Shown here: positions 17,858 through 27,033 of the stretch, in pieces
Position numbering within the stretch: position 1 is the first letter of the stretch
Layout of the letters: every line of letters begins with the position of its first letter
Origin: Rhodococcus pyridinivorans
GTDB lineage: Bacteria > Actinomycetota > Actinomycetes > Mycobacteriales > Mycobacteriaceae
Direction of reading: 5' to 3'
Length of the DNA: 64,000 nucleotides
Assembly (NCBI RefSeq): GCF_900105195.1
Contig: NZ_FNRX01000002.1
Coordinates: 806,001-870,000, forward strand
Position numbers and translations under genes: made by a program
The notes under the pieces: model-generated
The model's input: the letters and a program-made list of their open reading frames with translations, nothing else
What the model was told of the DNA's origin: nothing
Databases searched by the model: none

Positions 17858-18508
17858 AGGCGGCTCGGGGATCTCGAGGTGGCGACCGGTGCCCACCGGG
17901 ATGGCCCGAGACCCGCATACGGTGTGCCGAGTCGACCCGTAATGGTGCCGGGTGGAATGCGTCGACCGGCCCCGAACTTCTTCGCACCCGCCGCGTATCG
18001 CGGATGCGTCAAGGGTTGGTCTCCCACCGACCGGCCTCATCGAGACCTTACATAGCCTCCCAATATCGTTCGGAGCGCATGGAAGCTGATCGGTTCGCAG
18101 CGTCCGACAAGTGATTCTTGGTTCACGACGAGGCGCCCGAAATCTCGACGGGTCGAGGACGACGGTCTCGTGGGCGTGCGGAGAACCGGATCGTCCAGGC
18201 TGCCGCGTAAAGACCGCCAGCGTCGATCTCAGGACACGCCTCTCCCCGATGCTGACCGTGTGCCGTTGCGTGAGCGGTGAGCGGCCTACTTCTCGGGATC
18301 GAGGAGAGGGGTTCGAGTCGGTTTAGGAGATCTTCTTAGCATTTGATGACTTGTTGTCACCGGTGGGGGGAGTTTCTTCGCGAATCATCGTTGCTAGGGG
18401 AGAAGTCCTCGACGATTGTTGGGCGCCGCTGGGGCTTTACCGGCCGCTCGGGATGTCTGCGTCGACGTATGTGGATCCATTGCGTGGTACTAGGACAGGG
18501 GCCTGAAG

Positions 18509-18524
18509 TTAGTATCCCTTGACA
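18509..18524 (+). promoter_or_regulatory. Repeated TTGACA-containing element, copy 1
   Basis: TTAGTATCCCTTGACA matches the element at 18770 at 14 of 16 positions. It ends in a consensus -35 hexamer. No convincing -10 box follows at standard spacing. Confidence 0.35.
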
Positions 18525-18769
18525 TCGTGCTGTGACGTGCATGACGCTGTGTGGGGAAGTTGTGGTGGTGAAGCGGGTCGGTCGAGCAAGGAGCGGCCGA
18601 CCCGGCCGGGGGCTGCATGTATTGCCGCGCTGCCTACTGTGCCGCACTGCGGCTTCGTAGTGCGTATTGCGACTTGTGGACGAAAGGTGGTGCACGAGCG
18701 GGCATTCCGATCCGGAGCGAGATGCGCGGCTACGCAGACTGCATCTGTGCTCCGCGCGGGGTGAGAAAT

Positions 18770-18785
18770 TAGTAGCCGTTGACAA
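18770..18785 (+). promoter_or_regulatory. Repeated TTGACA-containing element, copy 2 (likely promoter)
   Basis: TTAGTAGCCGTTGACA ends in a perfect -35 hexamer, and TAATGT follows 18 bp later as a plausible -10. It lies 128 bp before the crotonase start, so it is the best promoter candidate for the crotonase-acyl-CoA dehydrogenase operon. The shared eight bases before TTGACA could be an activator site. Confidence 0.45.
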
Positions 18786-18912
18786 AATGCGGATAAGGTC
18801 CCTAATGTGCTCTCATCTCACGAGACAAGCATCCGACTAGAGATTAGCATTCATAGACTTAATGTCGGACGCTGCAGGCTTGCTCACGGTGTTCAGAACA
18901 GGATGGACCAGC

Positions 18913-19686
18913 ATGGAAACGTTCGAGTTTATCGAGTTCGAGGAGTCCGGAGCGACTGCGACGGTCTGGCTCAACCGCCCGCCGGCCAACGCAGTCAGCC
19001 AGGACATGTACGTCGAACTGAAGCAGTTCTTCGACAATGTCGACAAGTACCTTCCCGACGCGCGTGTCGTCGTCGTCGCAGGCCGCGGCAAGCATTTCTG
19101 CGGTGGCAACGACCTGGAAGAATTCAAGACCCTGTCGCCGGAGAACTCGCCCGCACGCATGAAACAGGTACGCGAGGCCTTTTTCTCGATCCGGGACAGT
19201 GCGAAGCCGACGGTGGCAGCGGTGCAGGGTGCGGCTGTCGGTACGGGCCTGTGCATTGCAGCCTCGTGTGACCTGGTCGTAGCTGCGGAGAACGCGCGAT
19301 TTTCATTGCCGGAAGTGAACGTGGGGGTTATGGGTGGCGCCAAGCATCTCTCGCGTCTCGTCCCACAAGGCATGGTCCGCTTGATGCATCTGAGCGGTGA
19401 CATGGTGCCGGCCGCAGACATTTACAAGTTCGGTGGGATCGTCGAGGTCGTCTCGAACGACGAGCTGATGACTCGTGCCCAGGCTCTCGCCGATTCACTT
19501 GCCCGGCACAGCCCGGCCGCACTGCGCTTCGCGAAGCTGAGTATGAACACCATCGAGTACATGGACCTCGAGTCCGGCTACGAGTACGAGCAGTCGCTCA
19601 CCGGTGAACTGTCCGGTTACGAGGACTCCAAGGAAGCAGTCAACGCCTTCCTCGAAGGTCGTACTCCCCACTACACGGGCAGGTGA
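18913..19686 (+). CDS. Enoyl-CoA hydratase/isomerase (crotonase family)
   Basis: A 257-residue crotonase. The first oxyanion-hole strand is VVVVAGRGKHFCGGNDLEEF and the second is VAAVQGAAVGTGLCIAASCD. An in-frame ATG lies 51 bp upstream, but only the ATG at 18913 has a ribosome site (AGGATGG) and gives the usual N-terminus. It hydrates enoyl-CoA, the product of the two acyl-CoA dehydrogenases encoded immediately downstream. This is the first gene of an operon of tightly packed genes that ends with a CoA ligase and a lactonase-like enzyme. Confidence 0.92.
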   Translation: METFEFIEFEESGATATVWLNRPPANAVSQDMYVELKQFFDNVDKYLPDARVVVVAGRGKHFCGGNDLEEFKTLSPENSPARMKQVREAFFSIRDSAKPTVAAVQGAAVGTGLCIAASCDLVVAAENARFSLPEVNVGVMGGAKHLSRLVPQGMVRLMHLSGDMVPAADIYKFGGIVEVVSNDELMTRAQALADSLARHSPAALRFAKLSMNTIEYMDLESGYEYEQSLTGELSGYEDSKEAVNAFLEGRTPHYTGR

Positions 19687-19691
19687 CCTAG

Positions 19692-20852
19692 ATGACGACG
19701 GATCTGGCCGAGTATCGGTCCGGGGTCCGCGCGTGGCTGGCCGACGCGGACATTCCCACCGTTCCCCTCGATCTCGACGAGCGATTCGATGTTCTGCGCG
19801 ACTGGCAGCAAGTGCTGTTCGAAGCCGGAGGGTTGGGCATCAGCTGGAGCAAGGAGGCCGGTGGCCAAGGGCTGTCCCATCTGCACCAACTGGCGTTCGC
19901 TGAAGAATTGGCCTATGCCCGGGCGCCGATGCCTATCGGTCTGATCGGCCTCGACGTCGTCGGACCATCGATCGACGAGTTCGGCCAGCAGTGGCAGAGA
20001 GAAGAACTCCTACCGAAGCTGCTCTCCGGTGAGCACATCTGGTGCCAGGGCTTCTCCGAACCCGGGGCCGGATCGGACCTTGCCTCGCTGCGCACCCGGG
20101 CCGTGCTCGACGGTGACGAGTTCGTCATCTCCGGCCAGAAGGTATGGACCAGCTGGGCGCACAAGGCACAATGGTGTGCGCTGCTCGTTCGTACCGACCC
20201 TGCGGCACACAAGCACGCCGGAATCAGCTACCTGCTGGTGGATATGTCCACGCCGGGAATCACGCCGAAGCCACTGGAGCAGATGACGGGCGACCGCGAA
20301 TTCTGTGAGGTCTTCTTCGACGAAGTGCGCGTTCCGCGGCGGAATCTTGTCGGAGAGCTCAACGGCGGTTGGGCTGTTGCGACGCACACTCTCGGTATCG
20401 AGCGTGCTGCCTACACGTTGCGCCGGCGAGTCGATTACGAAGTCGCGTTCGAAGACGCCGTCGCTGCGCTTCGAGATCATGGGCTTCCCGCGCCGGAAAC
20501 CGGGCTCGGACGCCGTGTACGCATAGCGATCGGCAAGGCGCACGTTGCATTGAAAGTCCTGAGCGCGCAAACGCAGAAAACGGTCGCGCGACTCGCTGCG
20601 GGACAGGTCCCGACTCCGGAGGATTCCGTCGATAAGCTTCTGCTCAACGAGGTCGAGCAGATAGTTTTCGGGGAGATCGCCGAGCTTCTCGGTCCATACC
20701 GGGCCGTCGAGGAAAGTCGGCCGTTGGGGCTGGCATCAGATCGGTGGGCACATGACCACCTCTATTCGCGGGCGACCTCCATCTATGGCGGCACCTCTCA
20801 GATTCAGCGAAATATCATCTCGGAACGACTGCTAGGACTCCCTCGTGGCTGA
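19692..20852 (+). CDS. Acyl-CoA dehydrogenase, subunit 1 of second pair
   Basis: A 386-residue acyl-CoA dehydrogenase that starts 5 bp after the crotonase stop. It has GFSEPGAGSDLASLRTRAVL, the KVWTSWAHKAQ flavin segment, a DEVRVPRRNLVGELNGGW loop and the C-terminal SIYGGTSQIQRNI signature. Its 3' end overlaps the next acyl-CoA dehydrogenase gene by 8 bp. As in the first pair in this window, the arrangement fits an alpha2beta2 enzyme. It would oxidise a bulky or cyclic acyl-CoA made by the ligase encoded further down. Confidence 0.93.
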   Translation: MTTDLAEYRSGVRAWLADADIPTVPLDLDERFDVLRDWQQVLFEAGGLGISWSKEAGGQGLSHLHQLAFAEELAYARAPMPIGLIGLDVVGPSIDEFGQQWQREELLPKLLSGEHIWCQGFSEPGAGSDLASLRTRAVLDGDEFVISGQKVWTSWAHKAQWCALLVRTDPAAHKHAGISYLLVDMSTPGITPKPLEQMTGDREFCEVFFDEVRVPRRNLVGELNGGWAVATHTLGIERAAYTLRRRVDYEVAFEDAVAALRDHGLPAPETGLGRRVRIAIGKAHVALKVLSAQTQKTVARLAAGQVPTPEDSVDKLLLNEVEQIVFGEIAELLGPYRAVEESRPLGLASDRWAHDHLYSRATSIYGGTSQIQRNIISERLLGLPRG

Positions 20853-21951
20853 CGACACCACTACTGCAGAACTGGCCAACAGCCTGGAAGACTTCCTCGC
20901 ACGCAGTTACGATTCCGCCACCCGACGCGCAGTGCTCTCGGAGAGGAGGGTCACCGAGCTCGGTGGTGTTCTCGGCGAGATGGGAGTGTTCGCTACCTCT
21001 GTACCCGAGGTGTTCGGCGGGCTGGGGCTTCCGATGGCGTCGCTCGGACCGTTGTTCACCCTGTACGGCAGGTACCTGGTACCGGGGCCATTGCTGGAGA
21101 ACTCGCTACTTCCGGCTGTTCTGGCCGCTGATGCACCGGAGACCGCCCGCGCAGCGTTCAAGGCAGCGATGAGCGGTGACGGACAGTTGGCCCTCGTCGA
21201 TCCGCACGCCACCGGAGACTGGGACGGCGGATCGATCACCGTCCGCAACGGCAGACTCTTCGGACGCTGTCACCTCGTTCGGTTCGGTGGTGATGCGACG
21301 CAGCTGGTCGTCGTTTCGGATGATCAGCAGTTATGGCTCGTCGATCCCCATGCGGGAGGCCTCGAGATGATCCAGGCCGATGCCAACGCAGATCCGCTCT
21401 CGTCTTTCGCTTCGGTTGGTCTGGACGACGTCGCCGGCACGCCGCTCGCTGATCCGTCTGCAGCGCCGAGGCTGATCGAAGAGATCCGTTCGTGGGTCAG
21501 AACGCTCGTCGCATGTGAGTTGAGTGGAATCGCCGCCCATTGCTTACGCACCACAATCGATTATGCGAAGGAGCGTGAGCAATTCGGTCGCCCGATCGGG
21601 TCTTACCAGGCGATCAAGCACATCATCGCCGATATGCATGTACATGCCGCCTCGGTCCGGAATCTCTGCGATTCCGTACTCGCGGACTTGGTGAACAGCG
21701 AGGCGCCGACAGCGGTCGACGCAGCTGTGCTGAAGGCGCACGCTTCCAAGGTGGCCGTCGAGGTCTGCCAGGACGCGATCCAGGTGCACGGTGGAATCGG
21801 ATTCACCGCCGAGGTCGATCTGCACTGGTTCTACAAACGAGCGCTCGCCCTACGGCCCTGGTACGGCGATACCCGGGCATTGGAAGAGATGGTCGGTGCG
21901 GCAGCATTGGCGCAGACCACAGAACACGCAAGCACGGCGAAGGCGGTCTGA
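20845..21951 (+). CDS. Acyl-CoA dehydrogenase, subunit 2 of second pair
   Basis: A 368-residue acyl-CoA dehydrogenase homologue with a GTG start inside the end of the preceding gene. The C-terminal domain is well kept (AKEREQFGRPIGSYQAIKHI, QVHGGIGFTAEVDLHWFYKR); the latter HGGIG segment is typical. The middle domain is divergent from its partner. The gene overlaps the CoA ligase gene by one base (TGATG). Probable partner subunit in a heteromeric dehydrogenase. Confidence 0.9.
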   Translation: MADDTTTAELANSLEDFLARSYDSATRRAVLSERRVTELGGVLGEMGVFATSVPEVFGGLGLPMASLGPLFTLYGRYLVPGPLLENSLLPAVLAADAPETARAAFKAAMSGDGQLALVDPHATGDWDGGSITVRNGRLFGRCHLVRFGGDATQLVVVSDDQQLWLVDPHAGGLEMIQADANADPLSSFASVGLDDVAGTPLADPSAAPRLIEEIRSWVRTLVACELSGIAAHCLRTTIDYAKEREQFGRPIGSYQAIKHIIADMHVHAASVRNLCDSVLADLVNSEAPTAVDAAVLKAHASKVAVEVCQDAIQVHGGIGFTAEVDLHWFYKRALALRPWYGDTRALEEMVGAAALAQTTEHASTAKAV

Positions 21952-23573
21952 TGATCCCACGAGGTGGAAATGTCGCTCCCACTCGCGACTACGTGGCGTC
22001 CGGGGATTGGGACGGCGCCTTCATCGACGACTATCTGGCGACCGCAGCCGCCGCGGTACCGGACCGGATGGCACTCGCCGAGCCAACCCGATCGTTGACC
22101 TTCGCCGAGTTCGACGCAGCAGTGAATGCGTTGGCAAGCGCCTTGCAAGCGCATGGCATTGCGCCTGGCGATGTCGTCTCGTGGCAGTTACCGAACTGGA
22201 TCGAAGCGTGCGTGGTCCATCTGGCTGCCATACGTATCGGTGCTGTGAGCAACCCGATCATCCCGATCTACCGGCATACCGAGACCGCGTTCATTCTGCG
22301 ACAGTCTGCTTCGAGAATCGTCTTTGTCCCGTCGGTCTTCCGGAACTTCGACTACGCGGCGATGGCCTGCGAGATCGCTCGTGAACTGGACGAACCACCT
22401 ACCGTCGTAGTAGTCGGTGAGGGGAGCCCAGCCGGCGGCATTCGGTACGACGCCTTCGTCGACGGTGCGGAAAAGCTGAACCGTGTCGACCGCTCACCGG
22501 ACGATGTGGTGCTACTGCTGTACACCTCGGGAACCACATCCGATCCCAAGGGCGCGATGCACAGCCACAACACTCTCAACTACGAGAACCGCAGCATCGC
22601 CGACCTTCTCGAACTGAGCGAATCCGATGTGATCTTCATGCCGTCGCCGGTCGGACACATCACCGGAATCCTGTACGGGATCCAGCTACCACCGATGCTG
22701 CGCAGCGGCGTGGCACTGCTCGATGTCTGGAGTCCGCAGGCGGGCATGCGTCTGATCGACGAGTACCGCTGCACCACGACGGTCGCTGCGACTCCGTTCC
22801 TGCACGGGATCGTCCACGACCCGTCCGGCTCGTCACATGACCTCTCCTCGATGAGGAACTTCCTTTGTGGTGGCGCCGATGTTCCCCCTGACCTGGTCAT
22901 CGAGGCCACCGACACCCTTGATGCACTGGTTGCGCGTGTCTACGGATCGACGGAGTTTCCGACGGCATCGGCCGGCAAGCGCAACGATCCCTTGACCAAA
23001 CGAGCAACGACAGATGGCCGAGCAATCAAGTCTGCGGAGATCCGAATTGTCGACGACGACATGCAGGACGTGACCCCAGGGATTCCCGGCGAGATTCTGC
23101 TGCGCGGGCCGGAGATGTTCCTCGGATATCTCGACAACCGGCTCAACGACAGTGCGTTCACCGCGGACGGTTGGTTCCGCAGCGGTGACCTCGGACGTCT
23201 CGACACCGAGGGCTACCTCGAGATCGTCGGCCGCAAGAAGGACATCATCATCCGCGGCGGCGAGAATCTCAGTGCCAAAGAGGTAGAGGACCACCTATTC
23301 GCCCATCCGATGATTGCCGACGTCGCGGTCGTCGGATCGCCGGATCCCGTCCTCGGAGAACGAGTCTGCGCGATCGTTGTACCGGAGGCCGAAGTCGACA
23401 TCGAGCTCGAGCATCTCACCGGATGGTTGATCGAACGCAACATCGCACGGCAGAAGCTCCCGGAAAGCCTGATCGTCGTCGACGAGTTGCCGCGGACGGC
23501 AAGCGGGAAGATCCAGAAGTTCAAATTGCGGGAGCTCGCGGCGGACCGCGCCAAAGGCACAGTCCACCGTTGA
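21951..23573 (+). CDS. Acyl-CoA synthetase, AliA-like
   Basis: A 540-residue AMP-dependent ligase. The P-loop-like motif is LLLYTSGTTSDPKGAMHSH, the adenylate motif is VYGSTEFPT, and the C-terminal hinge and lysine region is WFRSGDLGRLDTEGYLEIVG, GRKKDIIIRGGENLSAKE and PRTASGKIQKFKL. The N-terminal third (VVSWQLPNWIEACVVHLAAI, NPIIPIYRHTE) resembles cyclohexanecarboxylate-CoA ligases of the AliA type more than long-chain ligases. With crotonase and two acyl-CoA dehydrogenases in the same operon, activation of an alicyclic or branched acid is likely. This is an inference from family resemblance. Confidence 0.9.
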   Translation: MIPRGGNVAPTRDYVASGDWDGAFIDDYLATAAAAVPDRMALAEPTRSLTFAEFDAAVNALASALQAHGIAPGDVVSWQLPNWIEACVVHLAAIRIGAVSNPIIPIYRHTETAFILRQSASRIVFVPSVFRNFDYAAMACEIARELDEPPTVVVVGEGSPAGGIRYDAFVDGAEKLNRVDRSPDDVVLLLYTSGTTSDPKGAMHSHNTLNYENRSIADLLELSESDVIFMPSPVGHITGILYGIQLPPMLRSGVALLDVWSPQAGMRLIDEYRCTTTVAATPFLHGIVHDPSGSSHDLSSMRNFLCGGADVPPDLVIEATDTLDALVARVYGSTEFPTASAGKRNDPLTKRATTDGRAIKSAEIRIVDDDMQDVTPGIPGEILLRGPEMFLGYLDNRLNDSAFTADGWFRSGDLGRLDTEGYLEIVGRKKDIIIRGGENLSAKEVEDHLFAHPMIADVAVVGSPDPVLGERVCAIVVPEAEVDIELEHLTGWLIERNIARQKLPESLIVVDELPRTASGKIQKFKLRELAADRAKGTVHR

Positions 23574-23661
23574 GTGGACCCGACACACCGGACACAAGCA
23601 CCCTTCATTCCTCGAGCAATGACCATCGCCGCGAATCCCTCGCGGCGGGATGGAGAACATC

Positions 23662-24525
23662 ATGAGAGAGCACCGCTCGGCCGTTTTCTCGACCGGTCAC
23701 CAGTTCCTCGAAGGTCTTCGTTGGCACCATGGCAAGCTCTGGGCCAGTGATTTCTTCAGCAAGACGGTGAAGACGTTCAACGCCGACGGTTCGTACACGG
23801 ACGTCGCCGAGGTCGAAGGCTCGCCATCGGGACTCGGCTTCCTGGATGACGGTTCGGTCCTCGTCGTGTCACAGATGGATCGAACCGTCGTGCGGATCGA
23901 GCCTGACGGTACACAGTCGGTGCACGCTGACTTCAGCCAGTACGCCGGCGGCATCGGCAACGACATGATCGTCACAGGCAAAGGTGATGGGTACGTCGGA
24001 AACTTCGGTTTCGCTCTCGGGGAGGAAGACCCGAAGACAACACGCTTGGTCCATGTGTCTGCAGACGGCTCCGTCAACCCCGTCGGTGGTGAAGTTCTGT
24101 TCCCGAACGGCATGGCGATCACCCCGGACAGAGTTCTTCTCACCGCCCAGACATGGCGGCACTGCATCACGGCGTTCGACATCCAGGAAGACGGAAGCCT
24201 GGTCAACGAACGAATCTGGGCCCAGCTCGACGATTCCGTTCACCCGGATGGCATCGCACTCGACGCTGACGGCGGTGTGTGGTTCGGCAACGCGTTGACC
24301 CTCGAGTCGGACAGTGGCTTCTACCGAGTTGTCGAGGGAGGAGAGATCACCGACAGGGTTGCGATCGAAGGGGCCTGGTCGGTCACCTGTGCATTCGGCG
24401 GTGACGATCTCCGCACCCTGTACATGGCGTGCAATGTGACCACGCTCGAGGAGTTTCACGACGGCAAGTCGACTTCGGTAGTCGCGACTGCGAACGTCGG
24501 TTACAAGGGCAGCCCGGCAATGTGA
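23662..24525 (+). CDS. SMP-30/gluconolactonase-family hydrolase
   Basis: A 287-residue six-bladed beta-propeller of the SMP-30/LRE family. The first blade includes the metal-binding glutamate (GHQFLEGLRWHHGKLWASDF); later blades contain GIGNDMIVTGKGDGYVGNFG, FPNGMAITPD and HPDGIALDADGGVWFGNAL with the expected Asn and Asp ligands. The ATG at 23662 follows GGAGAACATC; an ATG 12 bp earlier has no ribosome site. Family members hydrolyse lactones using a divalent metal. Two BVMOs in this window could supply lactones, so lactone opening is a reasonable role. Confidence 0.87.
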   Translation: MREHRSAVFSTGHQFLEGLRWHHGKLWASDFFSKTVKTFNADGSYTDVAEVEGSPSGLGFLDDGSVLVVSQMDRTVVRIEPDGTQSVHADFSQYAGGIGNDMIVTGKGDGYVGNFGFALGEEDPKTTRLVHVSADGSVNPVGGEVLFPNGMAITPDRVLLTAQTWRHCITAFDIQEDGSLVNERIWAQLDDSVHPDGIALDADGGVWFGNALTLESDSGFYRVVEGGEITDRVAIEGAWSVTCAFGGDDLRTLYMACNVTTLEEFHDGKSTSVVATANVGYKGSPAM

Positions 24526-24586
24526 GTAGGACTGCCGCAGAAGTATCGGGTCCAAGGGCTGATCTCGGCCGAGTCGACCCCGGTGC

Positions 24587-25204
24587 TTATGCGGGATTCG
24601 GGCGCACTGCAGGTGGGATACGCGCGAGGAGGGAAATCAGGTCGGTCTGACAGGCGTACCCGAAATAGGTGTTCAGTATCGTGGAGAACCCGAGTGCATC
24701 GGGCACGTCATAGGCTGGAAGTTCGGCCTCGATCGTGGCGACACAGCGATCGTAGGCTTTCCTGATCGCCGGCGAAGAAGTGGCAACCTGAATGTGTTCA
24801 CGCGCCGGTGATGTCAACAAGTCCCCATTGAAAAGGTCGATACAGATCGGTTCGGTGACTTCAGCATCAGGGTTCATAGGCACACACGTGAATATCCGAC
24901 CACCGCGGGACCTCACCTCGCGCCATGCTGCGGTTTCGGCACTGTCGACCCGATCGAGCCACTCGAGGTGACGTTCGGCGAACTCGACAAACCCTGCAGC
25001 ATCGAACTCCGACTCTCGCCGAATATTCGAATTCGACTCAGCTTCTCCCGGATTGATGTTGGACGCAATTGCGCGCGGGTCCGCGGCGTCCGTCCTGCTC
25101 CGCTGGGACGCCGCCGTATGGACAGGTGCGGTGTCGAAACCGGACTCAGGTTGAGAACGACAAACCGAAGGCATTACCCCGAGGTTCGGACCGGACAAGG
25201 TCAT
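24587..25204 (-). CDS. Hypothetical protein
   Basis: A 205-residue frame with ordinary composition over its C-terminal two thirds (FVEFAERHLEWLDRVDSAET, FGYACQTDLISLLARIPPAV) and a low-complexity first third. AAGGAG lies about 11 bp before the ATG. It faces the lactonase-like gene convergently with a 61-bp gap. I do not recognise the family, and no membrane segment or signal peptide is visible. Coding status is likely because the frame is long and not arginine- or serine-biased, but function cannot be stated. Confidence 0.55.
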   Translation of the reverse strand: MTLSGPNLGVMPSVCRSQPESGFDTAPVHTAASQRSRTDAADPRAIASNINPGEAESNSNIRRESEFDAAGFVEFAERHLEWLDRVDSAETAAWREVRSRGGRIFTCVPMNPDAEVTEPICIDLFNGDLLTSPAREHIQVATSSPAIRKAYDRCVATIEAELPAYDVPDALGFSTILNTYFGYACQTDLISLLARIPPAVRPNPA

Positions 25205-25580
25205 CGTGCATCTACTCCTTCACTACGACCCCTGTCATATGATCGTGTGGACGACCTCCTGTCGTTACTGACTCAGCGCCATCTCCGGCAACGGGACGGC
25301 GAGCTCGGATCACTCTGTGTTCGATCTCCTTGGAATCGACGCGAATACGTTCTCTAACTTGAGATATGAAGCCGGATCCGGGTAAGCACATCGATACGGA
25401 GCCGACGACAGCAACGTACACTTCGATGGGTATCGGTAGGACGACTCTGACCGGCGTCAGCGATTCCCGTCGTGGATGGGCCACTACGAACACCACAGCG
25501 CGCACTGCGGCGATCCGTCGCTACGTCGACATGCTGCAAACAGCTCGCCGGCGAAGGGGGTGTTCTATCGAGGACGGAGA

Positions 25581-25620
25581 ACCCTGCTTCGATCGTCGCC
25601 TTTGATCACCGAAGCAGGGT
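25581..25620. repeat. 11-bp inverted repeat
   Basis: ACCCTGCTTCG and its exact complement flank 18 nt. No gene ends nearby, so a terminator role is not clear. It might be a relic of a lost gene or element. Confidence 0.4.
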
Positions 25621-25822
25621 CCTGGCAGCCCGAGCGCAGGCAGCAGGTGGGATCTGCCCGTGCCCAGTGGCGGAGGCACGCCGCCTTGCCCATGCCGCAT
25701 ACGCACCATCGGCCGACACGTGGCTTTCGGTGGATACTCATGAGACGAACCGTCAACAGGTAGCTCGCTGTTTCTGGACCGCATGACTGTCGACGGAAGA
25801 TACCTGCTCAATCAATATATGT

Positions 25823-25834
25823 AACAGTACTGTT
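25823..25834. promoter_or_regulatory. AACAGTACTGTT palindrome
   Basis: A perfect 12-bp palindrome in an AT-richer patch, of the kind often bound by TetR-family repressors. No intact gene starts nearby, so its target is unknown. Confidence 0.3.
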
Positions 25835-25878
25835 CACTACTGCGCGACATTGCCACCCCATCATTTCTGGATGCTCGT

Positions 25879-26148
25879 TCAGCGGCTTCGGAGCGTGGAG
25901 CACAGTTCCTGCGCGAGTCTCGACCATGTGCTGGGTGGCCAAGGCCTCGCCGTGCACCATCCGCGCACACCTACTGAACACGTCCAGTTTCCGTTGGCCG
26001 GAGCCTCCCGGATCTCCCGCCCAGGTATCCCGAAGGCTTCGAGGACCCGGCGATCGCTGGGCGCGACATTCTGAAGGGCGGTGGGGGCATAGAAACCGAG
26101 TGTGAGGGCGCGGGAACAGTCGTGGCTGACTTCCGGCGTAGCGTCCAC
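25879..26148 (-). pseudogene. Possible gene remnant
   Basis: The leftward frame contains a protein-like stretch (ALTLGFYAPTALQNVAPSDR, RVLEAFGIPGREI) that extends upstream of its first ATG as GTLGTDFFILDVDATPEVS. The last third turns tryptophan- and arginine-rich, as if the frame had been lost. I do not recognise the family. It could be the broken centre of a larger enzyme gene. Confidence 0.25.
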
Positions 26149-26492
26149 GTCAAGGATAAAGAAATCTGTTCCAAGAGTGCCGTGTCACACCGGTTTCCGT
26201 TGACACGTCGGTTGTGTGGATCGACAGTCTCACCCTGCGCTGATTGTCTCTCGAACCCGTGGATTTGGTTGGACCCGATCAAGCGAGCACTCGATCGGCC
26301 GGCTGCATCTCCGTCTGCGCGTTCACGCCACCATGTATCGACGGGCGCCTCAGGACGTCACGTGACGCAATTCCTGGCCTCACATACGATCCGCGCCTTC
26401 GTCGAATGCACACACTGTGCGTCCCATCGTCTGGTCCACTGCAAAAATGCTGCATGCTGTGACCAACAGAAGCTAGGCATGCCGCTTCATCG

Positions 26493-26783
26493 TCAGATTC
26501 CCACGAGGGGTCCGATGACGGGCTTCCACTGGTAGATGGTCTGGTCGACGACCACACCCTGCGTGACATAGGGGTCCTTGGCGAGCAGGGCCTGCAGGTC
26601 GTCTTCGCTGTCCGCCTTGAACACGAGCAGGGCGCCGGCTCCGTCGGCCCAGGCGCCCGCTTCCTGTAGCACGCCTTTGGCGGCCGCGTCCTTGACGAAG
26701 ACCAGGTGGTCGGCATGGGCGGCCTCTTTGACGGATGCGTCAGTGGTGTACGACCAGATAACAGCGAACAGGGCCATGGTCAC
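26493..26783 (-). CDS. YciI-like small protein, copy 2
   Basis: A 96-residue YciI-family protein almost identical to the copy at 559-849, with the same start and end and the same HADH segment. Nucleotide differences are scattered and mostly silent, which implies a duplication kept under selection or by gene conversion. Here the gene lies just downstream of the AAA+ regulator gene, with 250 bp between them that contain the shared upstream element 88 bp before the start. The proximity suggests that this is the ancestral regulator-target arrangement. The reaction catalysed is unknown. Confidence 0.87.
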   Translation of the reverse strand: MTMALFAVIWSYTTDASVKEAAHADHLVFVKDAAAKGVLQEAGAWADGAGALLVFKADSEDDLQALLAKDPYVTQGVVVDQTIYQWKPVIGPLVGI

Positions 26784-26870
26784 TCCTCGGGGGATACGGT
26801 CATGAAACGACGCGCGTACTCCTCATGGAATACGTACTCGAGAACGGTAGGGCGTCGGATGCCGCAGCGA

Positions 26871-26889
26871 GTGTCCTATTTTGCAACAT
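26871..26889 (-). promoter_or_regulatory. Putative activator site before yciI copy 2
   Basis: Identical 19-mer (AGTGTCCTATTTTGCAACA) to that before copy 1, at the same distance of 88 bp from the start. The surrounding DNA is diverged, so the element stands out as conserved. Confidence 0.62.
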
Positions 26890-27033
26890 CGTCCGTGCAC
26901 GACGACGAGGTACAAACGGCATCATTGCTGTCCCGAACAGAGGTGGGAAGACGTCCGCTCGGCGTGAGGAAGAGGGTGTCCGCGCAGACTCAGCGGCGAG
27001 GATGTCTTGTTATGCGACAGAGTGTTTCAGGGG

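Larger units (their letters stand above)
17474..18912. other. Long non-coding region upstream of the crotonase operon
   Basis: About 1.4 kb. It holds a possible frameshifted small gene at 17674-17857, an ATGGT-A-ACCAT dyad at 17826-17836 flanked by two TCGCTAA copies, and a 16-bp element repeated at 18509 and 18770 that ends in TTGACA. The rest shows no supported gene. Confidence 0.55.
25205..26492. other. Gene-poor region with dyads and a possible gene remnant
   Basis: About 1.3 kb. It contains an 11-bp inverted repeat (25581-25591 with 25610-25620, 18-nt loop), a perfect AACAGTACTGTT palindrome at 25823-25834, and a leftward frame near 25879-26148 that looks partly coding. No intact gene is supported. 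It may be a decayed segment next to the second yciI copy. Confidence 0.5.

Noticed and set aside
559..26783. The two yciI copies as ends of a 26-kb composite transposon
   Set aside because: No transposase gene, no terminal inverted repeats and no target duplication were seen; the copies are in direct orientation and look like ordinary paralogues.
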